Below, in pieces: positions 1-5,744 of a stretch of DNA of 16,809 nucleotides. Position 1 is the first letter of the stretch, and every line of letters begins with the position of its first letter. The stretch lies in assembly GCA_036003885.1 (NCBI GenBank), contig DASYSA010000420.1, forward strand, positions 1-16,809, given 5' to 3'. Both the position numbers and the translations under genes were made by a program. A model generated the notes under the pieces. That model did no database searches. It was not told the origin of the DNA and was given only the letters and a program-made list of their open reading frames with translations. The stretch comes from DASYSA01 sp036003885. Its GTDB lineage: Bacteria > Acidobacteriota > Blastocatellia > UBA7656.

Positions 1-1983
1 CGGGTCCAGCACCAGCGCCTGATTGAGAGCCTGAATCGCCTGCTCATGTCGTCCGAACGCCGCAAGATAACGGCCGCGATTTACCAGCATGCTCAGATAC
101 ACGGGCAATACCTTTATGCTTACCACGTCATCATTCTCAAATCTGATGCTACCGTCGGTTAGCCCTCGCGTGACTAGCTTCGGATCCGAAGGCTCCCGAA
201 ACTCACGAGTCGGAACCAGCTCGAACACAAGCCCCTGAGGCACGAATTGATATGCGCTCTCAAAGGCCTTTGTGAGGTCGCGGTAGTTGCCGTCGCCTCC
301 GACGACCAACTCCTGTGTTATGTACACGGGCGCAACCTGACGCTGCGCCGCGGTGAAAGCCAGAATCATCTCGTTGAACCGTGTATTGATTCTCTGGTTG
401 AGCGTGACATCCTGGTCATAGATTCTGGCGTCGTGCTCCCAGTGCCTGAGGTCTTCCAGAAAGGCATCCACTTTGTCTCGAGTCTTCTCCATGAGTTCGG
501 GATACGCCCGGTTCAAGTAGTCGAAATACCAGGAGCGCCGAAGCTGATTCAGATCTATGCTGATGACATCGGGACGCCGCTTTTCGATCTCGAGCGTGTA
601 CAGCATTGGCGAGTACACCTGCCAGTCGATGGTCAGCAGCATTCCGCGCGTTTCTACGGTGCTCAGGATGTTGTCCACATAGTCGCGCGCAATGAAGTAG
701 TGCCTGCGATTGTTATAGGGGAAACTGCTCAGGAGAGCGACTAATGGAACCATCAGCAGGGCCGCACACGCCACGCGGCGGCGGGCACTGATTGCGCCGA
801 TCAGCCACTTTGCGCCGAGACCCGCTGCTATGGCCATCGCCATAAAAGTGGGGAGATAGTACGCGTCCTTGTCTTCGGCAATCTCGTAGTTCAAGGCGTA
901 AGGCACGTTCGCCATGACAATGAGCGCCAGAAACCAGAACGCAGGTCTGTCATGCTTGAATGCGACGGCGAGGCCGGCCGCCACCATCAAGAGACCTGCC
1001 GGAAGCCACCACGGGCCGAATTCACGCAGGGCGAGTCTAAGAAAGACGCCGAACTGATTCAGCATCGTTTCAAGTGACGGCGAGAAAAAGACCTGGTATT
1101 GCTTGCCCGTCACGTGCCACCAAAAGCGCTCGAGCGTTCGGGGGTCTCCCCAATTCATTGGCGGAGACCCGGACGCGGCAATCGGAAGGTATGCGTAGAC
1201 GCTCAAACCGGCAAATGCGGAAAGGGCGGCGTAGACCAGCCTCCGGGTCTTGAAGAATCGGAAACCCTCGGTCGACAAGACGACCGCTGCCAGAGCAGGT
1301 AACGTCAATCCTACTGTGACGTGATGTACGCCGAGCGCGAGGCCGAAGATCAACGCGGCGACGTAGAGCAGGACGTAGCTTCTCGATTCCTTCTGTTCTA
1401 CCGCCCGCCTTCGCCAGCGAAGAAGAAGCAGGAAGATGACGCCGAGCAGCAGCGTATTCAGGGAGTAGACCTCTGTGATGGTCGAATAGGACCAGAGCGT
1501 TCGAGAGAATGCCAGGAGGAGTCCGGACACCAGCGCGGGCAGCAACATCAGCCAGGAGCCTGGGGTGACCGGAGCGGCCTCTCCTGACCCTGAAGGCGAT
1601 CGCTTCGACCTTCTTTTGTCTCTGTCTCGGAGAGCGCGTCCGCCGGGAGGTTGCACCCGAGCAGTGAGTAAAATCTCAGTTACAAGCAGGGTCAGGACCG
1701 CGGCCGAGAGCGCCCCAAAAAGCGCCGACGCCAGGTTCACTCGCATTGCTACATTGCCGATGGGCAGTCGCGTTGCTGCATTTGCCAGCAGAACATAGAG
1801 CGGAAAACCAGGCGGGTGCGCCACACCGAGCGATCGAGCCGCGACTATCAGCTCGCCGCTGTCGACGAGAGTGACTGTCGGCGCAAGCGTCCATCCGTAG
1901 AGCGAAAGCGCGCAAGAGAAGGCGATGGCTGCGTATGTTCGTCGTGCGGGGATTTCAGTTGCCGCTCCTGACCTTGATTGCAT
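1..1983 (-). CDS. DUF2723 / TMEM260-like GT-C membrane glycosyltransferase with C-terminal TPR (3' end off window)
   Basis: The frame stays open for 661 codons from ATG at 1983 to the window edge, so the C-terminus is missing. The N-terminus has a first membrane helix followed by a loop reading APTVTLVDSGEL and then AHPPGFPLYVLL, the signature of DUF2723 proteins (GT-C fold; the eukaryotic relative TMEM260 is an O-mannosyltransferase). The acidic VDSGE loop is where GT-C enzymes place their catalytic Asp. A central hydrophobic stretch holds further membrane helices. The C-terminal part is soluble and contains LLTIDWQVYSPMLY and RRPDVISIDLNQLRRSWYFDYL, then a TPR-like helix pair (RYLAAFGRHEQAIQALNQALVLDP) at the window edge. 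It is probably a polyprenyl-phosphate-sugar-dependent transferase at the inner membrane; donor and acceptor are unknown. It follows the three exported paralogs with a 62-base gap filled by a repeat and may share their transcript. Its ribosome site is weak. Confidence 0.85.
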   Translation of the reverse strand, partial: MQSRSGAATEIPARRTYAAIAFSCALSLYGWTLAPTVTLVDSGELIVAARSLGVAHPPGFPLYVLLANAATRLPIGNVAMRVNLASALFGALSAAVLTLLVTEILLTARVQPPGGRALRDRDKRRSKRSPSGSGEAAPVTPGSWLMLLPALVSGLLLAFSRTLWSYSTITEVYSLNTLLLGVIFLLLLRWRRRAVEQKESRSYVLLYVAALIFGLALGVHHVTVGLTLPALAAVVLSTEGFRFFKTRRLVYAALSAFAGLSVYAYLPIAASGSPPMNWGDPRTLERFWWHVTGKQYQVFFSPSLETMLNQFGVFLRLALREFGPWWLPAGLLMVAAGLAVAFKHDRPAFWFLALIVMANVPYALNYEIAEDKDAYYLPTFMAMAIAAGLGAKWLIGAISARRRVACAALLMVPLVALLSSFPYNNRRHYFIARDYVDNILSTVETRGMLLTIDWQVYSPMLYTLEIEKRRPDVISIDLNQLRRSWYFDYLNRAYPELMEKTRDKVDAFLEDLRHWEHDARIYDQDVTLNQRINTRFNEMILAFTAAQRQVAPVYITQELVVGGDGNYRDLTKAFESAYQFVPQGLVFELVPTREFREPSDPKLVTRGLTDGSIRFENDDVVSIKVLPVYLSMLVNRGRYLAAFGRHEQAIQALNQALVLDP

Positions 1984-1992
1984 GCCTAAAGA

Positions 1993-2037
1993 AGGATCTA
2001 GAGGATTTAGGATTTAGGATCTAGATCCTAAATCCTA
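1993..2037. repeat. Heptamer word array A (AGGATYT) with inverted copies
   Basis: Seven-base units can be read at 1993-1999 (AGGATCT), 2002-2008 and 2009-2015 (AGGATTT twice) and 2016-2022 (AGGATCT), then as inverted complements at 2023-2029 (AGATCCT) and 2030-2036 (AAATCCT). The part 2008-2037 is a perfect 30-base palindrome centred on CTAG at 2021-2024. It lies between the stop of the upstream exported protein gene (2046) and the start of the DUF2723 gene (1983), so it would be transcribed and could fold as a long hairpin. It matches the architecture of three other arrays in the window but uses a different word. Confidence 0.85.
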
Positions 2038-2045
2038 CCCTGATG

Positions 2046-2810
2046 CTACCTTGCCTTCGTGTATCCCGTAAATCGAACCTTCACGATGACGCGGGCAAAC
2101 CGGTCTCCAACTCTCACGCCGTCATCTGCCGAGGTGTAGGCAGGGAACCAGCAGTCGGCGTAGTTTTGGAAGTACGTCTCGAACCGGGGCGTTCGGTGCG
2201 CGGTCTGTTCGGGTAACGCCTCGCCCGCCGCTTTTACTAGTTGAAGGTCCTGGTCGTCAATCCATACGCGCCCCTTGAGGTAGCGCTCGGGGCTCCTGGC
2301 AGGGTCGGGCATCTTTACCGTAGGCCTCACATCGAAGGCAAAACAGTTCAGCTCGTCGATTCGCTCTCGCCCAACATAGTTGAACTCGTACTGACCGAGG
2401 GTATCGGAAGTGAGCATGAACTGATAAATGCGAGTCAGATTGTTGGCTGAAGTGGTGCCGATGTGGACCTCCTTAGGTAGGGTCGATTTGTCTTCGAGGA
2501 CCCTCTCCTGTCTCGTTCCATCGGGGGCGTATGAGATCTGAGAGAAGCGATAGTACTTTCCGCTGATGGTATCCGCCTGGCTCACCGTCTCGATAGTCAA
2601 TTCCTCGTAGTATTTGTAACTGCGCAAAGCGGCGGCAACTCGCCTGCCGCTCTCTGAGGCGGCTGCCAGTATCTCAGAAGGATCACGCGCTTGTTGAGGG
2701 TCAGCCGGATCAGCCTCCGTCAAGATCGGGCTTGCATTCATGAGGGTGAAGACGGCCATGGCAAGGGCCGGAATGGGCGGAACCCTGGATCGGGTGCGAT
2801 TCACGCTCAT
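2046..2810 (-). CDS. Exported protein of unknown function, paralog 1 of 3
   Basis: A 254-residue protein with an N-terminal signal-like hydrophobic segment (ALAMAVFTLMNASP) and a probable exported body. The core shares diagnostic blocks with the next two upstream genes: a YVGRERIDELNCFAFDV block, then GRVWIDDQDLQLVKAAGEA, then TPRFETYFQNYADCWFPAYT, and a C-terminal KVRFTGYTK strand. The many alternating beta-strands suggest a lipoprotein-carrier-like (LolA/RseB-type) beta sheet, but that is speculation. It is the most divergent copy: the GxYWxP block reads ADCWFPAY and the charged DDLG block before the middle is lost. The ATG at 2810 overlaps the stop of the preceding gene as ATGA. The Shine-Dalgarno CCAGGAG (2811-2817) touches that ATG, so GTG at 2804 (6-base spacing) is a real alternative start. 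Function unknown. Confidence 0.85.
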   Translation of the reverse strand: MSVNRTRSRVPPIPALAMAVFTLMNASPILTEADPADPQQARDPSEILAAASESGRRVAAALRSYKYYEELTIETVSQADTISGKYYRFSQISYAPDGTRQERVLEDKSTLPKEVHIGTTSANNLTRIYQFMLTSDTLGQYEFNYVGRERIDELNCFAFDVRPTVKMPDPARSPERYLKGRVWIDDQDLQLVKAAGEALPEQTAHRTPRFETYFQNYADCWFPAYTSADDGVRVGDRFARVIVKVRFTGYTKAR

Positions 2811-3547
2811 CTCCTGGATTGAACTCGCTTATAGTCCGTGTACTTGATTTCGACCTTGATCGAAAGGTCGAATCGCTTAAATTCCAGCAAATCTCTGGCG
2901 AGGACAGCGCTTGGCAGCCACCACTTGCCGTCGACGTATGCTCGATAATACTCGAATTTGGGAAACTGGTTGCTGTCATCCTTTACTGTTACTGCTTTGC
3001 CTTCAGCCTTCACAATCTGAAAGTCGCGATCGTCGATCCAGATTCGACCCATGAATGGGCGATCATCTTTGGCGCTGGACTTGGGCTGCGGGCCGGAGGG
3101 TTCAACATCAAACACAAAGCTGTTGATGTCGCCGACTTTTTCACGTTCAACAAACTTGATTTGATATCGCGGCAAGGTATCAGGAGTCAGAAAGAAAGGA
3201 TCGACGCCAAGCAGGCTTTTGAAATCAGGCCTCGCCACCCCCAATGTGGTTGCAAGCCGTGAGGGAGGATATTCAAGGATCTTTTCAGTCCGGCTGCCGA
3301 GGTCGTCGGTGATGACATCAGATACACGGCGAATCTCGCCGGTGATGCGCCCATACTGGCCAAGAGTCTGGACCAGGATACTTTGGCGGTAGGTATAATC
3401 TCGTTCGGCTGCTCGAAGCTTCTCTTCATTTGCCGCCGCACGGCGCAGTACGTCTTCTGTCGACGGCGATTGGGCGTATGCTACCAGACTCGCGCCGAGA
3501 CAAAAGAGTGCTGCTTTCGCGACAGTTTTGAGTTGCGATATGTTCAT
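2807..3547 (-). CDS. Exported protein of unknown function, paralog 2 of 3
   Basis: A 246-residue protein with a clear signal peptide (AKAALFCLGASLVAYAQS, likely cut after AYA). It shares with its neighbours a helical N-terminal stretch, a GRITGEIRRVSDVITDDLG block, the YQIKFVEREKVGDINSFVFDVEP strand block, GRIWIDDRDFQIVKAEGKAV, and FPKFEYYRAYVDGKWWLPSA, ending in a KVEIKYTDYKRV strand. The WIDD..FQIVK..G block resembles strands in outer-membrane lipoprotein-sorting-type proteins, which is a weak hint only. It overlaps paralog 1 by 4 bases (ATGA), implying coupling. The ATG at 3547 has no recognisable Shine-Dalgarno, because the sequence immediately upstream (from 3550) is the heptamer array. 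Translation may be leaderless-like, coupled, or weak. Exact role unknown. Confidence 0.88.
   Translation of the reverse strand: MNISQLKTVAKAALFCLGASLVAYAQSPSTEDVLRRAAANEEKLRAAERDYTYRQSILVQTLGQYGRITGEIRRVSDVITDDLGSRTEKILEYPPSRLATTLGVARPDFKSLLGVDPFFLTPDTLPRYQIKFVEREKVGDINSFVFDVEPSGPQPKSSAKDDRPFMGRIWIDDRDFQIVKAEGKAVTVKDDSNQFPKFEYYRAYVDGKWWLPSAVLARDLLEFKRFDLSIKVEIKYTDYKRVQSRR
2811..2817 (-). promoter_or_regulatory. Ribosome binding site that questions the start of paralog 1
   Basis: CCAGGAG lies directly against ATG 2810 with no spacer, but 6 bases before GTG 2804. Spacing favours the GTG; the ATGA stop-start overlap with the upstream gene favours the ATG through translational coupling. The sequence alone does not settle it. 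Confidence 0.6.
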
Positions 3548-3549
3548 GG

Positions 3550-3633
3550 GACGTTTCGCGTTTCGCGTTCAACGTTTGTCGTTCTCGTTTGCTCTGGGTC
3601 TCGGCAAACGCGAAACGATAAACGCGAAACGTC
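3550..3633. repeat. Heptamer word array B (CGTTTCG-like) with inverted copies
   Basis: The left half reads in 7-base steps ACGTTTC, GCGTTTC, GCGTTCA, ACGTTTG, TCGTTCT (3551-3585), then CGTTTGC. After an 11-base loop (3593-3603) the right half reads GCAAACG, CGAAACG, ATAAACG, CGAAACG (3604-3631). The outer ends, GACGTTTCGCGTTT at 3550-3563 and its exact complement at 3620-3633, form a 14-base-pair stem, and CGTTTGC/GCAAACG closes the inner loop. It sits between paralogs 3 and 2, and its left end is two bases from the start codon of paralog 2 (3547). Confidence 0.85.
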
Positions 3634-3675
3634 GGTTCTCTGAGGCCTTGGTCCAGGTTAGAACAACCACACCGA

Positions 3676-4557
3676 CTAAGGATGGGGCTTGCGCTTCGGC
3701 TTCTCGACTGGCGGCGTCGGAGGCTCAGGCGGCTTCTTCTCCTTTTCCTTATCGGTGGCCTTCTTGTCGTTCTCGTGAGATTTCACATCGTCGTCGGTCG
3801 CCGCTGCTGCTCCATCGTCTATCAATCGAATGTTGCCTGAGAACTTCTTATAGTTGGTGAACTTAATGACCATCCGGAGGCGAATGGGGCCTTGCTTGAA
3901 CTGCAGTACATCGTCCCCGTATGTGTACGTCGGAAACCAGTAGCGCCCGTCGATGTTCTCGCGATATGTCTCAAAGTGCGGGTACCTGTTATTGTCGAAT
4001 TCCGGTACTGCCTGCCCCGCGACCTTTACGATTTGCAGATCATGGTCATCTACATAGATGCGGCCCTGAAAGTATCGTTCGCCCTTTCGAATCTCTTTAG
4101 GCTTGATCTCAAAGACATATAGGTTCAACTCGTCAATCTTCTCTTTGCCGACATAGTCCACCTGGTACTTTGGAAGATCTTCGGTCGTCAACGCGAAAGG
4201 CTGTACGCCGGCCATGTCCTGCATGTCTTCGTTGGTCATGTTCACTTGAAGGGTCGAGGGCGGAAAGAAGGTGATTTTCTCAAATCTCTTACCCAGATCG
4301 TCGTAGACGATGTCGGATGTTCTCCGGAATCTGCCGGTCACAGATCCGGCTTCTCCGAGAGTCATCACATCTACGTCCTGGGTAAAGATGTATTGGTTCC
4401 TTGCGATCTTATTCTGGCTCTCGGCGGCCGCGAACTTCGTAATGATATCCTTGATTGCCGGCTGAACCTGGTTTGTTTCGGACCGACCCTGGTTTGCCAA
4501 GCCCGCCGAACAGATAAGAAAAAACATCAACGCTGTAGTGACTGATCTCCGATTCAT
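3676..4557 (-). CDS. Exported protein of unknown function, paralog 3 of 3, with charged Pro-rich tail
   Basis: A 293-residue protein. The signal peptide TALMFFLICSAGLANQ is followed by the same core as the two downstream genes: GSVTGRFRRTSDIVYDDLG, YQVDYVGKEKIDELNLYVFEIKP, GRIYVDDHDLQIVKVAGQAV, YPHFETYRENIDGRYWFPTYT and a VIKFTNYKKF strand. It alone carries a C-terminal extension of about 50 residues rich in Asp, Lys, Glu and Pro (for example KEKEKKPPEPPTPPVEKP), likely disordered. It is the first gene of the presumed three-gene unit and is preceded by a good Shine-Dalgarno (AGGAG, 6 bases before ATG) and by the divergent promoter region shared with the stress-protein gene. The family appears to be a beta-rich envelope protein. 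I do not recognise a function. Confidence 0.9.
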   Translation of the reverse strand: MNRRSVTTALMFFLICSAGLANQGRSETNQVQPAIKDIITKFAAAESQNKIARNQYIFTQDVDVMTLGEAGSVTGRFRRTSDIVYDDLGKRFEKITFFPPSTLQVNMTNEDMQDMAGVQPFALTTEDLPKYQVDYVGKEKIDELNLYVFEIKPKEIRKGERYFQGRIYVDDHDLQIVKVAGQAVPEFDNNRYPHFETYRENIDGRYWFPTYTYGDDVLQFKQGPIRLRMVIKFTNYKKFSGNIRLIDDGAAAATDDDVKSHENDKKATDKEKEKKPPEPPTPPVEKPKRKPHP

Positions 4558-4577
4558 TGCTTGCTCCTGTTAGGTTC

Positions 4578-4606
4578 ATAATACTGGTTCGGCACCTGGG
4601 CCACAA
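4578..4606 (-). promoter_or_regulatory. Candidate sigma70-type promoter for the exported-paralog unit
   Basis: On the minus strand, TTGTGG (4601-4606) and TATTAT (4578-4583) are separated by 17 bases. The -10 box fits well and the -35 box is weak. The implied leader would be only about 14 bases but would include the AGGAG site of paralog 3. A short dyad, AGCCC-AA-GGGCT (4612-4623), lies just upstream and could be an operator half-site pair. Confidence 0.35.
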
Positions 4607-4691
4607 GTTATAGCCCAAGGGCTGGGATGAAGTCCGAGGGCGCTACGTTGGATGGGCGCTCCTTGAAGGGAGGCGGACTCGACTCTTCGCT

Positions 4692-4720
4692 TTGTAATCG
4701 CAGTCGGGCTTTTATATGAT
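4692..4720 (+). promoter_or_regulatory. Candidate sigma70-type promoter for the universal stress protein
   Basis: TTGTAA (4692-4697), a 17-base spacer and TATGAT (4715-4720) precede ATG 4775. Spacing is ideal, with four and five of six consensus matches. The leader would be about 48 bases and contains GAGGAG near 4749-4755, which lies too far (about 19 bases) from ATG 4775 to be a standard ribosome site. Confidence 0.45.
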
Positions 4721-4774
4721 GACTGGCGCAGATGTACCAATGCGGATGAGAGGAGACGTCCCCCCAATTTCAAA

Positions 4775-5671
4775 ATGAGGATTCTTATCTGTAGCGATGG
4801 CTCGAGCCAGGCTGAAACCGCTATCCGCTTCGGCTCGCTGATCGCGACGCCGCTGAAAGCCGAAACGACGCTCCTGGGCATCACCGAAAAGCCCGGTGAG
4901 GAGGATGTGATATTCGACTCGCTAAAACGAGGCCTCCAACTGCTCAAGGAGAACGAGGTCCCAGCTGAACTGGTGATCAAGTCAGGGGAGCCGATCGAGG
5001 AGATCGTCAAGCGAACTCAAGAGACGAAATATGACCTGGTCGTTATCGGGGCCTTGCGCAAGGGGACACGCGGGCCATTTCTGATGTCGGCCAAGGCCTA
5101 CAAGATAATCAAAGCCGTCGAACCGCCCGTGCTCGTGGTCATCGGCGACCGCAAGGCTCTCAAGCGCGTGCTCATATGCAGCGGGGGCGAGAAGTACATC
5201 GACAAAGCGGTGGAGTTCGCCGGCAAAATCGCGGGCGCGGCCCGCGCGACTGTGACGCTCTTCCACGTATTGAATGAGCCGGCCGCGCTCGCCGATCTTA
5301 ACAGAATTGAGGAGGACGTGAATCTGCTGCTGCACTCGAGCTCGGAGCTTGGCGAGAACCTGCGCCAGGACAAAGAGGCCCTCGAGCGATTGGGAGTCGA
5401 CATTGAAGTGCGGTTGCGGCATGGGCTGGTGATCAGCGAGATCTTCAAAGAGGTGCGGCGCGGTGATTACGACCTTGTGGTGACTGGATCCTCACCGATC
5501 GGGGGTTCACTGCGGACCTATATCATGGGCAACATAACCCGCGAGATCGTCAATAGAGCCGAGTGCCCGGTGCTGGTCGTGCGAGGGGAGGAGGAGCCGG
5601 CCGGAATAGGGCGTAGCCTGAAGGGGTTCTTCACCCACGCTTTCGGGTCTTCCAAGGGAGAGGAGGGCTAG
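4775..5671 (+). CDS. Tandem-domain universal stress protein (UspA family)
   Basis: A 298-residue cytoplasmic protein made of two UspA domains. Domain 1 (about 1-125) opens with MRILICSDGS and ends YDLVVIGALRKG...VEPPVLVV. Domain 2 (about 129-270) opens with KRVLICSGGEKYIDKAVEFA and ends YDLVVTGSSPIGG...AECPVLVVRG. The usual ATP loop, Gly-x2-Gly-x9-Gly-Ser/Thr, is altered in both: the final Gly-Ser is MS (residues 104-105) in domain 1 and GN (252-253) in domain 2. Nucleotide binding may therefore be reduced, though Gly-rich parts remain in domain 2. A tail of about 28 residues (GEEEPAGIGRSLKGFF...) follows. It is the only plus-strand gene between two minus-strand blocks and stands alone. The start is chosen because it gives the canonical USP N-terminal strand, although no well-spaced Shine-Dalgarno is present. 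Confidence 0.93.
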   Translation: MRILICSDGSSQAETAIRFGSLIATPLKAETTLLGITEKPGEEDVIFDSLKRGLQLLKENEVPAELVIKSGEPIEEIVKRTQETKYDLVVIGALRKGTRGPFLMSAKAYKIIKAVEPPVLVVIGDRKALKRVLICSGGEKYIDKAVEFAGKIAGAARATVTLFHVLNEPAALADLNRIEEDVNLLLHSSSELGENLRQDKEALERLGVDIEVRLRHGLVISEIFKEVRRGDYDLVVTGSSPIGGSLRTYIMGNITREIVNRAECPVLVVRGEEEPAGIGRSLKGFFTHAFGSSKGEEG

Positions 5672-5720
5672 TTTTGCTTCCTCTCAAGCTGCGGGTGATC
5701 CTGACAGGACACGCCTCGTT

Positions 5721-5744
5721 GTCGTCACAATCAGGCTTGACGAC
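5721..5744. terminator. Hairpin in the convergent gap (possible bidirectional terminator)
   Basis: GTCGTCA (5721-5727) and TGACGAC (5738-5744) form a perfect 7-base-pair stem with a 10-base loop. It sits in the 73-base gap between the converging stress-protein and sigma-factor genes, directly against the sigma stop codon (5745-5747). There is no T-run on either side, so intrinsic termination is uncertain. Confidence 0.35.

Noticed and set aside
247..744. Plus-strand open frame of 165 codons
   Set aside because: It lies antisense to the DUF2723 gene, whose minus-strand frame gives a clear family match with TPR; the plus frame has no recognisable domain.
2819..3262. Plus-strand open frame of 147 codons
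   Set aside because: Antisense to exported paralog 2, which shares conserved blocks with two neighbours; the frame is a shadow.
4658..4676. Imperfect dyad (CGCTCCTT / GGGAGGCG) in the divergent gap
   Set aside because: Mismatched and GC-rich; no more than expected by chance, so not listed as an operator.
4982..5422. Minus-strand frame of 146 codons (and another at 5098-5448)
   Set aside because: Both are antisense to the universal stress protein gene, which has two intact UspA domains.
5672..5720. Possible small gene in the convergent gap
   Set aside because: No start with a ribosome site and no coding-like frame.
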